From Nocardiopsis dassonvillei_B (GTDB taxonomy: Bacteria; Actinomycetota; Actinomycetes; Streptosporangiales; Streptosporangiaceae): a stretch of DNA of 64,000 nt. The stretch is from contig NZ_OZ186815.1 in NCBI RefSeq assembly GCF_964273065.1, positions 6,386,001 to 6,450,000 of the forward strand, written 5' to 3'. This document shows positions 8,566 through 16,710 of this stretch, one piece after another (the first letter of the stretch is position 1; every line of letters starts with the position of its first letter). Under the pieces are notes generated by a model. It was not told the DNA's origin. It saw only the letters and a list, made by a program, of their open reading frames with translations, and did not search any database. Both the position numbers and the translations under genes were made by a program.

Positions 8566-10023
8566 TCACGCCCCGGCCTTCTCCGCCTTCTCGGGGGCGG
8601 GGTCCCAGCACTGCACGTGGGGGAGCTCCGGCAGCCGGTCCGAAGTGAACACCGGGTCCAGCCCCTGCCTGCGCTGGTCCGTGTAGTCCTTGAGCAGCTT
8701 GACCGCCACACCCGCCAGCGGCACGACCGCAGCCAGGTTGACCAGCGCCATGAAGCCCATGGTGGTGTCGGACAGCGTCCACACCAGCCCGATCGAGCCG
8801 ATCGAGCCCAGGAACGTCGCCACCAGGAAGATCCACTTGTAGGCGGTCAGCATCCTCCCGCTCGGGCTGAGGAAGCCGACGTTGGACTCGCCGTAGTAGT
8901 AGTTGCCCAGCACCGAGCTGAAGGCCAGCAGGAAGATGATGACGGTCAGCGCGTGCACCGCCCAGGTGCCCAGGTTGGCGCCCAGCGCGTCCTGGGTCAT
9001 CGTGGCGCCCAGGTCCTCGCCGTAGGAGGGGTCGGACACCAGGATGATGAAGGCGGTGACCGAGCAGACCACGAGGGTGTCGAAGTAGACGCCCAGCGTC
9101 TGCACCAGGCCCTGCTTGACCGGGTGGCTGACACTGGCGGTCGCCCCCGCGTTGGGCGCCGAGCCCAGCCCCGCCTCGTTGGAGAACATCCCGCGCCGCA
9201 CGCCCTGGATGATGGCCGTGCCCAGGCCCGCGGCGGCGATCTCGCGCAGGCCGAAGGCGTGGGCGAACATGAGCGAGAGGACGCCGGGGATCTTCTCCAG
9301 GTTCATGAGCACCACGGCGGTGCCCAGCAGCAGGTAGGCCAGGGCCATGAACGGGACCAGCAGCTGGGTGACGTGGGCGATGCGCCGGATGCCGCCGAAG
9401 ACGACGGCGGCGGTCAGCGCCACCAGGGCGGCGCCGACGGCGGCGGGCAGCCACGGCATGGCGTCGGTGTCGGCGCCCATCGCGGAGGCGGACCCGACCA
9501 GGGTGCTGGAGATGGTGTTCGCCTGGACCGCGTTGAAGACGAAGCCGAAGGTCACCGTGATGGTGATCGCGAAGACCACGCCCAGCCAGCGCCGGCCGAG
9601 TCCGTACTGCATGTAGTAGGCCGGCCCGCCCCGGTACCCGTCCTTGTGGGGCACCTTCCACAGCTGCGCCAGGGTGGACTCGACGAAGCTGGCGGCGCCG
9701 ACGAGGAGGGCCATGAGCCACATCCACACCACGGCTCCGGGACCGCCCAGGGAGATCGCCGTGGCGACGCCCGCGACGTTGCCGGTGCCCACCCGGGCTG
9801 CCGCGGACACGGTGAAGGCCTGGAAGGAGGAGATGGAGCGCCGCTCGCCGTCGGCGGCGTGCGTCGAGCCGCCCAGCGAGCGGAGCATGTCGGGCAGGAG
9901 CCGGAACTGCACCAGCCCCAGCCGGACGGTGAAGTAGAGGCTCGCGGCGACCAGCACCACGATGACCAGGGGCCAGAACAGGTCGTTGTTGAAGACGCCG
10001 ATGGCGTCGGTCAACGCTTGCAT
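8566..10023 (-). CDS. Sodium:alanine symporter (AGCS family, AlsT-like)
   Basis: A 485-residue integral membrane transporter with about ten hydrophobic segments, beginning FWPLVIVVLVAASLYFTV. Signature blocks are GGPAYYMQYGLGRRWLGVVFA and FSNEAGLGSAPNAGATA. AGCS carriers import alanine or glycine with Na+ (or H+). The ATG at 10023 puts the first helix near the N-terminus, as in homologues. A more upstream in-frame start at 10119 would add an unlikely Arg-rich leader. It is divergent from ilvA, 314 bases away. Joint control of amino-acid uptake and catabolism is possible but is not shown by any site I can see. Confidence 0.92.
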   Translation of the reverse strand: MQALTDAIGVFNNDLFWPLVIVVLVAASLYFTVRLGLVQFRLLPDMLRSLGGSTHAADGERRSISSFQAFTVSAAARVGTGNVAGVATAISLGGPGAVVWMWLMALLVGAASFVESTLAQLWKVPHKDGYRGGPAYYMQYGLGRRWLGVVFAITITVTFGFVFNAVQANTISSTLVGSASAMGADTDAMPWLPAAVGAALVALTAAVVFGGIRRIAHVTQLLVPFMALAYLLLGTAVVLMNLEKIPGVLSLMFAHAFGLREIAAAGLGTAIIQGVRRGMFSNEAGLGSAPNAGATASVSHPVKQGLVQTLGVYFDTLVVCSVTAFIILVSDPSYGEDLGATMTQDALGANLGTWAVHALTVIIFLLAFSSVLGNYYYGESNVGFLSPSGRMLTAYKWIFLVATFLGSIGSIGLVWTLSDTTMGFMALVNLAAVVPLAGVAVKLLKDYTDQRRQGLDPVFTSDRLPELPHVQCWDPAPEKAEKAGA

Positions 10024-10337
10024 GGGAGGGAGGATCACCGTTTCCACAGAGGAGGTCCGTACGGAGGCCCTTCCTCGCCCGATTCGCCCGGAACAAACAC
10101 GGGGCGACCGCCGGGGCACCTTCTGTCACGGAATCGTTGCCGAGGTGTGGCGGCGCCGGGACGCCTGTGGAGGAGGTCACAGAGGCGCCCCGGCCGTGCC
10201 GTCGCCCGGGGTTCCGCGGGGCCGCGTGCGACCGTTGCGGCACCGGACGGCGCGCGGGGCGCTGTACGGTCGAGACGGACGGTTCCGAGTCCCGCCTCCG
10301 GCGGACGGAACCCATGCCCGCAACGATGAGGACCACG
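10024..10337. other. Divergent intergenic region, symporter / ilvA
   Basis: These 314 bases separate the divergent symporter and ilvA genes. I see no convincing promoter hexamers, palindromic operator or attenuator-type leader peptide. Confidence 0.5.
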
Positions 10338-11618
10338 GTGAACGAGAACGACCGGTACGGGGACGCGGCCCCCGCGCGGGTGACCGCGGCGCAGGTGGAC
10401 GAGGCGGCCGCCCGCCTCGCCGACGTCATCCCGCCCACCCCGCTCCAGCGCAGCGAACGGCTCTCCGCGCGGTACGGCCTGGACGTGCGCCTCAAACGCG
10501 AGGACCTCAACGCCGTCCGCTCCTACAAGGGGCGCGGTGCCCTCAACTTCGTGCGCTCGCTCGACCCGGGGCAGCGGGAGCGGGGCGTGGTCTGCGCGAG
10601 CGCGGGCAACCACGCCCAGGGGGTGGCGTTCGCGTGCGCCTCCCTGGGGATCCGGGCGCGCATCCACCTGCCCAGGACCACCCCGCGCCAGAAGCGCGAG
10701 CGGGTGACCGCGCTGGGCGGCGCAAGCGTGAGCGTCGTCGTCGCGGGCGACACCTACGACGACGCGGCGGCGGCCGCCCGGTCCGACGCCGAGGTCCTCG
10801 GGATGACCCTGCTGCCCGCCTTCGACGACCCGCGCACCATCGCAGGGCAGGGCACGGTGGTCAGGGAGATCGTGGAACAGCTCGGCCGGGCCCCCGACGC
10901 CGTCGTCGTCCCGGTGGGCGGCGGCGGACTCCTGGCGGGGACGCTCACCTGGCTGCGCGGGCACCACCCGCGGGTCCGGGTGGTCGGCGCCGAACCGGCG
11001 GGGGCCGCGAGCATGGCGGCCGCCCTGCGGGCGGGGCGGCCGGTGGACCTGGACGACCTCGACCCGTTCGTGGACGGCGCCGCCGTGCGCCGGGTCGGCC
11101 GCATCACCCACGCGGTGGCGGCCGAGCAGCCGCCGCACCTGGTCGCGGTCCCCGAGGGGCGGATCTGCCGCGAGATGCTGGACCTGTACCAGACCGACGG
11201 GATCATCAGCGAACCCGCGGGCGCGCTCGCCTCGGCCGCGCTCGACGCGGGCGTCGGCCTCCCGGAGGGCGCGACGGTCGTGTGCGTGCTCTCCGGCGGG
11301 AACAACGACGTGAGCCGGTACGCGGAGATCGTGGAGCGGGCGCTGGTCCACGAGGGGCGCAAGCACTACTTCCTGGTGGACTTCCCCCAGGAGCCGGGGG
11401 CGCTGCGCCGCTTCCTGGACGACATCCTGGGGCCGGACGACGACATCACCCGGTTCGAGTACGTCAAGCGCAACAACCGCGAGACCGGCCCGGCCCTGGT
11501 CGGCGTGGAGCTGGGGTCGCCGGAGGACCTGGAGCCCATGCTCAAGCGCATGGAGGCCGCCCCGCACCGCATCGAGCGGGTGCAGCCGGACAGCCCGCTC
11601 TTCGGCTTCCTGGTCTGA
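10338..11618 (+). CDS. ilvA: Threonine ammonia-lyase (threonine dehydratase), ACT-domain form
   Basis: A 426-residue PLP enzyme converting threonine to 2-oxobutyrate for isoleucine synthesis. LNAVRSYKGRGALN holds the Schiff-base lysine near residue 55, CASAGNHAQG is the substrate loop and VPVGGGGLLAG binds the PLP phosphate. The last ~85 residues (HYFLVDFPQEPGALRRFLDD) form one ACT-like regulatory domain, as in the short actinobacterial IlvA. Feedback control by isoleucine is expected but not proven. The GTG at 10338 is chosen because GAGGA lies 5 bases upstream; ATGs at 10314 and 10326 are alternatives. A second, ACT-less PLP dehydratase is at 55826. Confidence 0.9.
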   Translation: MNENDRYGDAAPARVTAAQVDEAAARLADVIPPTPLQRSERLSARYGLDVRLKREDLNAVRSYKGRGALNFVRSLDPGQRERGVVCASAGNHAQGVAFACASLGIRARIHLPRTTPRQKRERVTALGGASVSVVVAGDTYDDAAAAARSDAEVLGMTLLPAFDDPRTIAGQGTVVREIVEQLGRAPDAVVVPVGGGGLLAGTLTWLRGHHPRVRVVGAEPAGAASMAAALRAGRPVDLDDLDPFVDGAAVRRVGRITHAVAAEQPPHLVAVPEGRICREMLDLYQTDGIISEPAGALASAALDAGVGLPEGATVVCVLSGGNNDVSRYAEIVERALVHEGRKHYFLVDFPQEPGALRRFLDDILGPDDDITRFEYVKRNNRETGPALVGVELGSPEDLEPMLKRMEAAPHRIERVQPDSPLFGFLV

Positions 11619-11622
11619 CCCC

Positions 11623-12024
11623 GTGCACGACCGCGCCGCGGAGTCGACCGAGCCGTGCGCAGGGTGCGGGGAAACCCGCACATGGTGGGCGGGCCAGTCC
11701 GTCGAGGACGGGCGGCTGCACTGGACACGGGAGTGGTCCTGCGCCTGCGGCCAGTCCTGTGACCGGGGCCGGGGTCCGGCCCCGGCCGGGGTGCGCGAGG
11801 CGGTGGCCGCCCGCCACGGGACGCACCGGCTGTCCCTGGTAGACCCGCAGACCCGGAGCGGGGCCATCCCCAAGGCCTTCCGTGACGTGTTCGGCCTGCC
11901 CCTCACCGAGGCCGCGCAGGCGGCTGCCGCGCTGCGTGGGAAGGGCTACGAGGGCACCTACCCCGAGGTCTGCCTTCTCGCCGACCTGCTGGCCGAGGCG
12001 GGCCTGCCCACCGTCGTCCGCTGA
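11623..12024 (+). CDS. Unknown protein with N-terminal Cys cluster
   Basis: 133 residues starting 5 bases after the ilvA stop, probably translated from the same mRNA. The N-terminal ~45 residues contain CAGC and CACGQSC, a likely small zinc ribbon. The C-terminal half, with AAQAAAALRGKGYEGTYPEV and LLADLLAEAGL, is helical and soluble. I do not recognise the family. Similar Cys-plus-helical small proteins in actinomycetes are of unknown role, and some sit among immunity-like genes. A function in isoleucine synthesis is not implied by position alone. Confidence 0.6.
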   Translation: MHDRAAESTEPCAGCGETRTWWAGQSVEDGRLHWTREWSCACGQSCDRGRGPAPAGVREAVAARHGTHRLSLVDPQTRSGAIPKAFRDVFGLPLTEAAQAAAALRGKGYEGTYPEVCLLADLLAEAGLPTVVR

Positions 12025-12084
12025 GCCGGGCGCGGCCCACCGTGGCAGGATGGGCTCCCGTCCCCCATCTGAACCGGATGCCTC

Positions 12085-12393
12085 ATGCTCACGGCCATCG
12101 GGCTCATGCTGCTCCTCTTCCTGTTCTCCTTCGTCCTGGGCGCCCTTGCCCGGGAGCTGTCACAGCACTGGGAATGGCACCAGCGGTCGTCCCTGCGGTT
12201 CGTCCCGTTCCTGGCCGCGGCCTACGAGCGCGAACGCGGCGGGCTCGCCGACGATCTGAATCGCAAGATGGCGGTGCTCGTCTTCGGTGTCATGTCGGCA
12301 CTCCTCTTCCTGGCCGGTGCGGCGGTCTTCGGTGCGGTGGTGGTGGGCCTGGTCGAGTGGGTCCTTTCCCTGTTCGGAGGCGCGGCGCGCTGA
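12085..12393 (+). CDS. Small membrane protein, unknown
   Basis: A 102-residue protein with two hydrophobic segments: residues ~2-22 (AIGLMLLLFLFSFVLGALA) and ~66-95 (VFGVMSALLFLAGAAVFGAVVV). They are separated by a charged ~40-residue stretch (YERERGGLADDLNRK). It is probably an inner-membrane protein with a cytoplasmic loop. It lies 60 bases after the preceding unknown gene and convergent to a four-helix membrane protein at 12407. No family is recognised. Confidence 0.55.
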   Translation: MLTAIGLMLLLFLFSFVLGALARELSQHWEWHQRSSLRFVPFLAAAYERERGGLADDLNRKMAVLVFGVMSALLFLAGAAVFGAVVVGLVEWVLSLFGGAAR

Positions 12394-12406
12394 TCCCTGC
12401 GGCGGG

Positions 12407-13594
12407 TCAGCCGCCGGGGAGGAGGTCGGGGCGGGCGGCGCGGAACGCGCGGACGAGTTCGCCGTGCCTGGCGCGGGTCGGCCTGATCCGCAACTCGGAT
12501 CCGTCCAGGTAGGCCCAGTGCGGCAGGTCGACGCTGTGGAGCGGTTCCTCGGTCACCACGTCCACGAAGTACTGCACCCGGCGTCCTCTCTCCAGGTGGG
12601 CGTACCCCACGTCCTGGCCCACACCGCGGACCTGCGACCAGGGGACGTGCGCCCGCACTCCGGGGAACGCCCTTCGCGGCTCCTGCACCAGGGTGATGCC
12701 GTCGCCGTCCAGGACGACGGCCTGCGCGGTGGTGTAGCGCGGGGCCATCCGCAGCAGCGGGCGGCAGACCAGCCCGAGGACCACCGCGAGGAACAGCATG
12801 AGCACGGCGGCCCCGTACTCGCCGAGGACGACCGTCACGCCCGTCAGCACGGTGAGACCGGCGGTGAGGTGGAGGCAGAGGCCGGTCGCCAGGAGCCACC
12901 CGCCGGCGTGCTGCCAGCGCATGTCCACCCGCCGCCCGGCGCCCGCAGCCGCGGGCGCGGCCGGAGGCAGAGCGGCCTCGGGGGAGGTGCCCCCGGCTCT
13001 GGTCCCCGGCCGCCAGGCATCGAACTCCTCCTCGATCCGCTCCAGGATCGGGCGGTCCAGCCGGAGCACGATCCGGGGCCGCGGCGGGGCCGTCGTCCCC
13101 TTCCAGCCGTGACCGGCGGGGACGAGCACCGCCCAACGCACCACGGGGTCGGCCACCCGGTCGGCCCGCTTCAGGTGTATCTCCAGGGTGCGGGCCGCGG
13201 AGTTGCCGGTGCTCACTCCGCCGACGACCGCGTGCACGTCCTTCCAGGGGACGAACACCGTGCCGCCGCGCGCCCACCACAGCCGTTCGCGCACGATGCC
13301 GACGCCCCGGTCGCCGACCTCCAGGCCCTGGCGGGCCAGGTGGTACGGCCCGGCCGCCGCCAATGCCAGGGCGAGGACCAGCAGCACGGCACCCAGGACC
13401 CCGAACAGGGCGAGGTCGCCGGAGGGGTCGTCGACGTTGCCATTGGCCACCGCCGCGTAGCGGGCGCCCGCGGCGAGGCCCACCGGCAGCAGCAGGAGCA
13501 GGCCGTAGAGGATCCAGTAGGCGATCCAGGAGTGGACGCGGTCCCTGCGCACGTCCACCCGGCCGGAGCCGGGCGTGGGGGTTTCAGCGGGCAT
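12407..13594 (-). CDS. Membrane protein with repeated PH-like halves, unknown
   Basis: 395 residues. Hydrophobic pairs at ~25-85 (WILYGLLLLLPVGLAAGA, LFGVLGAVLLVLALALAA) and ~235-290 (LLATGLCLHLTAGLTVL, AAVLMLFLAVVLGLV) are each followed by a soluble beta-rich stretch containing a V-P-W-x-x-V motif (FVPWKDVHAVVGG, HVPWSQVRGVGQD). This internal duplication suggests two helical hairpins, each with a PH-like domain, as in bacterial PH-domain membrane proteins. The ATG at 13594 has AGGA 6 bases upstream. It is the third gene of a leftward set with 13650 and 14108, 55 bases downstream of the former. Confidence 0.6.
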   Translation of the reverse strand: MPAETPTPGSGRVDVRRDRVHSWIAYWILYGLLLLLPVGLAAGARYAAVANGNVDDPSGDLALFGVLGAVLLVLALALAAAGPYHLARQGLEVGDRGVGIVRERLWWARGGTVFVPWKDVHAVVGGVSTGNSAARTLEIHLKRADRVADPVVRWAVLVPAGHGWKGTTAPPRPRIVLRLDRPILERIEEEFDAWRPGTRAGGTSPEAALPPAAPAAAGAGRRVDMRWQHAGGWLLATGLCLHLTAGLTVLTGVTVVLGEYGAAVLMLFLAVVLGLVCRPLLRMAPRYTTAQAVVLDGDGITLVQEPRRAFPGVRAHVPWSQVRGVGQDVGYAHLERGRRVQYFVDVVTEEPLHSVDLPHWAYLDGSELRIRPTRARHGELVRAFRAARPDLLPGG

Positions 13595-13649
13595 GGTGTT
13601 CCTGTGGGGGATCGGGGGCCGACAGGGTGACCGCACCGGACCGGCCCTG

Positions 13650-14111
13650 TCAGATCCGGGCCAGGACGGTACGGACGGGGTGCCCCAGGGCCTCACCCAG
13701 CACGGTGAGCTCCTCCGCGTCGAAGTCGTCCCGATCCGGGTTCCAGAGCGCGATCTCGAACGAGGCCAGCCCGCAGGGCCAGGTGTAGTCCAGGGCGTCG
13801 ACACTGGTCGCGGCCCCGCAGCAGGGCACCCGCACCGCGAGCCTCGCGAAGTCCTGCTCGGAAAGCTCCTCCATGAGGTCGAGCCACCAGTCGATGTCCA
13901 CCGAGGCCCCGCACACGGGGCAGCCGATCCGCTCCAGGTTCTGTCCGCAGTCGATGAACACGGGGGAGTCCGTCCACCGGACGCCGACCTGCCGCCCGAG
14001 GTCGTTGGCCGGGCACAGCGCGTCCGCCAGGGCTGCGGCGCGGTCCGCCGCCTCCTTCCCGGGCCTCCAGTACGGATCGGTGGGGATCACCGACAGGACG
14101 TTCTCACTCAC
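13650..14111 (-). CDS. Unknown protein with CPVC/CC zinc-binding pattern
   Basis: 153 residues, cytoplasmic. It contains CGQNLERIGCPVCGASVDIDWW and VPCCGAATSVDALDYTWPCG, a Cys arrangement that looks like a structural zinc site. The rest is acidic. The start codon overlaps the stop of the upstream gene (ATGA at 14108-14111), so the two are translationally coupled. I recognise similar sequences as unannotated actinobacterial proteins but not a function. Whether the pair forms a toxin-immunity or accessory system is open. Confidence 0.6.
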   Translation of the reverse strand: MSENVLSVIPTDPYWRPGKEAADRAAALADALCPANDLGRQVGVRWTDSPVFIDCGQNLERIGCPVCGASVDIDWWLDLMEELSEQDFARLAVRVPCCGAATSVDALDYTWPCGLASFEIALWNPDRDDFDAEELTVLGEALGHPVRTVLARI

Positions 14112-14497
14112 GCCCGCCCCTCCTCCTTCGCGGCGAGGAACCCGTCCAGCAGCCGGAACAGCGTGACGACCGCCCGCTCATCCTCCTCCTTCGTGAGCTC
14201 TCCGAAGCGTTCCTCCCCGGGGAAGGCGATGCGGCGCACCTGCCCCGGCCAGCCCAGAGCGCCGGAGGTGATGCCCTCCTGCTCCTCGATCCACTCGCGG
14301 AAGCCGTCCAGAACGGAGCCTCCGCGGCGCTCGGCGCAGCAGTCGTAACCGACGAGGAAGACGACCATCCGGTCGAAGGAGGTCCGTCCGGTGTACATGC
14401 CCGGCCGCTTGCCCACCAGCGCCAGGAACCCGCGCTCACTCAGAGCCGTGCCGTCGAACAAGGGGACCGCCTTCCATGCGTGGTCGTTGCGCGGCAC
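14108..14497 (-). CDS. Unknown protein with KRPGMYTG motif
   Basis: 129 residues from the GTG at 14497, which follows a GGGGG-rich ribosome binding site. An in-frame ATG at 14608 would add 37 poorly coding residues. The N-terminal LVGKRPGMYTG recalls the RPGMYIG loop of GyrB-type ATPases, but the rest (FDRMVVFLVGYDCCAE, helical acidic C-terminus) shows no GHKL boxes, so this is resemblance only. It is the first gene of a leftward trio (14108, 13650, 12407). Confidence 0.55.
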   Translation of the reverse strand: MPRNDHAWKAVPLFDGTALSERGFLALVGKRPGMYTGRTSFDRMVVFLVGYDCCAERRGGSVLDGFREWIEEQEGITSGALGWPGQVRRIAFPGEERFGELTKEEDERAVVTLFRLLDGFLAAKEEGRA

Positions 14498-14928
14498 CCT
14501 AGCCCCCGGCGCCGACAGCGCTCCGACTCTGGGTGCGTTCAAGTGGAAGGTGCACCTCCGGCCACCGATGACGGTAACGGTGGTGACGACCGGGAGCACC
14601 CAGCGCATCGTGGTCGGTGGGCCTTGGGACGCTCCCCGTGTCCATGGGCCCAGCCACCGTCATGCGTCCTCGGTGCGGTCGTGCAGCGGCTCGTCGTGGT
14701 CGGCCTTGCCGGTGGTGCTCGACACAGGCCGGATTCGCCGGGATGGCGGTTGGGATGATGATGTCTCAATAGGGCAGATCAGCGAACCGAAGGGACATCC
14801 TGGAACCTTTTCGAGCTGATCTGACGCACCATAAAATTCCAAAGCGCGAATATTCTGATTATTCCTGGACGCCCACCCTTCGCGCGCGTAGATTGCGGTG
14901 CACAACCCCCTACCGCGGAGGTACGACC
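14498..14928. other. Divergent region with long hairpin and AT-rich patch
   Basis: 431 bases between divergent genes. It holds the hairpin described separately (14775-14823) and an unusually AT-rich patch at 14831-14866 (ATAAAATTCC, AATATTCTGATTATTCC), the likely promoter area for the rightward trio at 14929. I could not fix -35/-10 hexamers with good spacing. Confidence 0.45.
14775..14823. repeat. Inverted repeat forming a 49-base hairpin
   Basis: CAGATCAGC (14775-14783) pairs perfectly with GCTGATCTG (14815-14823). Inside, GAA/TTC and AAGG/CCTT can pair further, with small bulges. It stands 106 bases before the 14929 gene. It could be an attenuator, an antiparallel regulator site, or the end of an older transcript. 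Confidence 0.5.
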
Positions 14929-15114
14929 GTGGACATGGTCCAGATCGCCGGTGACTGCAAGGGCGATGACTGCCCGAAGGTGTTCACCACCGACCGGAAC
15001 TCGATCGTCGTTCAGGGCGACCTGGTCACGAGCGTGGCCAGCCCCGAAGGCGAAGCCGTCGTGGAGATCCCCCGAGAGGTGTGGGAGGAGGCCGCCCGTG
15101 CGCTTGGAAGGTGA
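14929..15114 (+). CDS. Small conserved actinobacterial protein (CxxxxCP type)
   Basis: 61 residues. The GTG at 14929 follows GGAGG by 7 bases. The core GDCKGDDCPKVFTTDRNSIV with a following VQGD matches a family of very small Streptomyces/Nocardiopsis proteins that precede a DUF6879 protein and an XRE/DUF5753 regulator; exactly that order is seen here. The two cysteines could bind metal. Function unknown; by position it is probably a partner in the regulator module. It overlaps the next gene by 17 bases. Confidence 0.75.
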   Translation: MDMVQIAGDCKGDDCPKVFTTDRNSIVVQGDLVTSVASPEGEAVVEIPREVWEEAARALGR

Positions 15115-15631
15115 CGCCTGGCGGGAGTTCTTCGACGCCTTTCGCGACTATGCGTTCCGGATGGAGACACTGCCGGTCTACGGAGTCGCCTCCGAGGACG
15201 AGGAGTTCAGGCGCTTCCTGGCCGGCGAACCACGGCCGGACGCGGAACTGGCGGACTCACCGTGGCTCCACCGCGTCCGGAGGTTCACGGCTTCAGGGCG
15301 CCGCGTGGAACGTGTTCACGTGGTGACGCCCCCGCTGACGGATTATCTGCGCTACGAGATGGAGTGGGGGTACGACTTCAACATCGTGGCGGGCGAGGAC
15401 GTCCGGATCCTCGAAACGGATGCCCCCGCGGAGCTCCCGTTCGCCGCGCACGAGGACTTCTGGCTCTTCGACGACACCCATGTCGTCCTCATGCGGTACG
15501 AGGACGACGGAACACAGATCGACCGCATCCTCCTCCAGGACGCGGACGTCTCTGACTACGTCGCACGCAAGGACGCCGCGCTTCGGATGGCGACCCCTTA
15601 CGAGAAATACAGGGCAAGACTGAACACCTAG
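15098..15631 (+). CDS. DUF6879 family protein
   Basis: 177 residues. The GTG at 15098 has GGAGGAGG 7 bases upstream, inside the 3' end of the preceding gene. Family blocks are FFDAFRDYAFRMETLPVYGV, the VHVVTPPLTDYLRYEMEWGYDF stretch and DFWLFDDTHVVLMRYEDDG. DUF6879 proteins are encoded next to XRE/DUF5753 regulators in actinomycetes. They may act as accessory or antagonist proteins, but no activity is established that I know of. Its stop shares one base with the start of the regulator gene. Confidence 0.85.
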   Translation: MRLEGDAWREFFDAFRDYAFRMETLPVYGVASEDEEFRRFLAGEPRPDAELADSPWLHRVRRFTASGRRVERVHVVTPPLTDYLRYEMEWGYDFNIVAGEDVRILETDAPAELPFAAHEDFWLFDDTHVVLMRYEDDGTQIDRILLQDADVSDYVARKDAALRMATPYEKYRARLNT

Positions 15632-16464
15632 TGCTGGAACCGGAGAGCATCGACGGGCGCCGCGGAGAACTGTCCAAGGCGCTCCGACGCCTGCGCAAGA
15701 GAGCCGGACTCACCGGCGAGCGACTCGCTTCCAGCGTCGGAATGAGCCAGAGCAAGATCTCGAAGATCGAGACCGGAAAGCTGGTCCCCTCCTCTCTCGA
15801 CCTCGAACGGATCCTCCGCGTCGTCAAGGCGACCCCGGAGGAGCTGGCGGAGATCTCCTCCCTGGCGCGGGTCGCCAGCACGGAATACCAGAACTGGCGC
15901 GCCTCGCTGCGTCGCGGACTGCACCACAAACAGGCGGAGCTCGCCACTCTGGAAGCGACGTCGTCGACCTTCCGCTACTTCCTTCCCGCTATGATCACCG
16001 GTCTGCTCCAGACACCCGAGTACGCCAGGGCGAGTCTGGCAAGCCTGCCCGGAGACCATACGCGGGCGTTGATGCGACGGTTCGAGCGACAAGCCATCCT
16101 CTACGACACCGGCAAGGAATTCACTTTTCTCCTGACCGAGCAGGCACTCAGGTGGCCTCTGTGCGGTGCGGCGGCGATGTCGGTTCAGCTCGAACGGATC
16201 GCGGCGCTTTCAGAATTGCCCAACGTCAGGGTCGGGGTGATCCCGCTCGAACGGGTCGTGATACCCGAAGGTCCTCTGTCCACATTCACTGTCTACGACC
16301 AGGTGCTGGCCACGGTCGAGACGTTCACCGGGGCACTGCTCATCCGCTCTGCCCAGGACGTGGCCCTCTACGTCGACACCTTCCGGGTTTTCGAGGAGAA
16401 CGCCCTGTTCGGTGACGAGGCGAGAAATTTCTTGCGCCAATGCGCACAAGCGTTCCGTGGCTGA
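15631..16464 (+). CDS. XRE-family regulator with DUF5753 (WhiJ-like)
   Basis: 277 residues. Residues ~15-70 form an XRE helix-turn-helix (ALRRLRKRAGLTGERLASSV, MSQSKISKIETGK). The remainder is DUF5753: FLPAMITGLLQTPEYARA, VRVGVIPLE and GPLSTFTVYD. Such proteins are usually paired with small DUF397 or DUF6879 proteins and control development or secondary metabolism in Streptomyces. The GTG at 15631 overlaps the preceding stop by one base. It is the last gene of the left-hand trio and sits directly before the Nudix-to-Nudix gene cluster, for which it is a plausible regulator. Confidence 0.88.
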   Translation: MLEPESIDGRRGELSKALRRLRKRAGLTGERLASSVGMSQSKISKIETGKLVPSSLDLERILRVVKATPEELAEISSLARVASTEYQNWRASLRRGLHHKQAELATLEATSSTFRYFLPAMITGLLQTPEYARASLASLPGDHTRALMRRFERQAILYDTGKEFTFLLTEQALRWPLCGAAAMSVQLERIAALSELPNVRVGVIPLERVVIPEGPLSTFTVYDQVLATVETFTGALLIRSAQDVALYVDTFRVFEENALFGDEARNFLRQCAQAFRG

Positions 16465-16528
16465 TGTTCTGGTTCGGAGTGAGCGGGCCGTTGGCTCGGG
16501 TCCCGTTGTGCCCAGGCGATTTTATTCT

Positions 16529-16550
16529 TTAACGGGAAACCCGTGTCTTG
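16529..16550 (+). repeat. 22-base repeat copy 1 (TTAACGGG-N6-GTGTCTTG)
   Basis: TTAACGGG followed by 6 variable bases and GTGTCTTG. It recurs at 16589-16610, exactly 60 bp downstream, in a spacer of only ~50% G+C (hand count of 16501-16560) before the first Nudix gene. The constant 8+8 arms with a variable centre look like a two-armed protein site. Confidence 0.5.
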
Positions 16551-16588
16551 TCCGTTGTTCCGTGTATAAGCTCTGAATTGCTTCTTCG

Positions 16589-16610
16589 TTAACGGGCGCC
16601 GGGTGTCTTG
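16589..16610 (+). repeat. 22-base repeat copy 2 (TTAACGGG-N6-GTGTCTTG)
   Basis: The second copy has identical 8-base arms, with 5 of the 6 central bases different. It lies 101 bp upstream of the Nudix start codon. Confidence 0.5.
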
Positions 16611-16710
16611 CGATGGCGGGTGTGATGGAAAGAGTGATTCCCCTCCAGGTGGAATTCGGTTCTCGCGCGCCCGATTTCAGCTTCCAGTGCATGATCAGGA
16701 GCGGGTTGAT

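Noticed and set aside
6995..10510. Very long open frames on both strands between the phosphatase and ilvA genes
   Set aside because: They run through three well-recognised genes in wrong frames and lack ribosome binding sites and family motifs.
14108..14497. GyrB-like ATPase because of KRPGMYTG
   Set aside because: No N, G1 or G2 boxes of a GHKL ATPase are present and the protein is too short.
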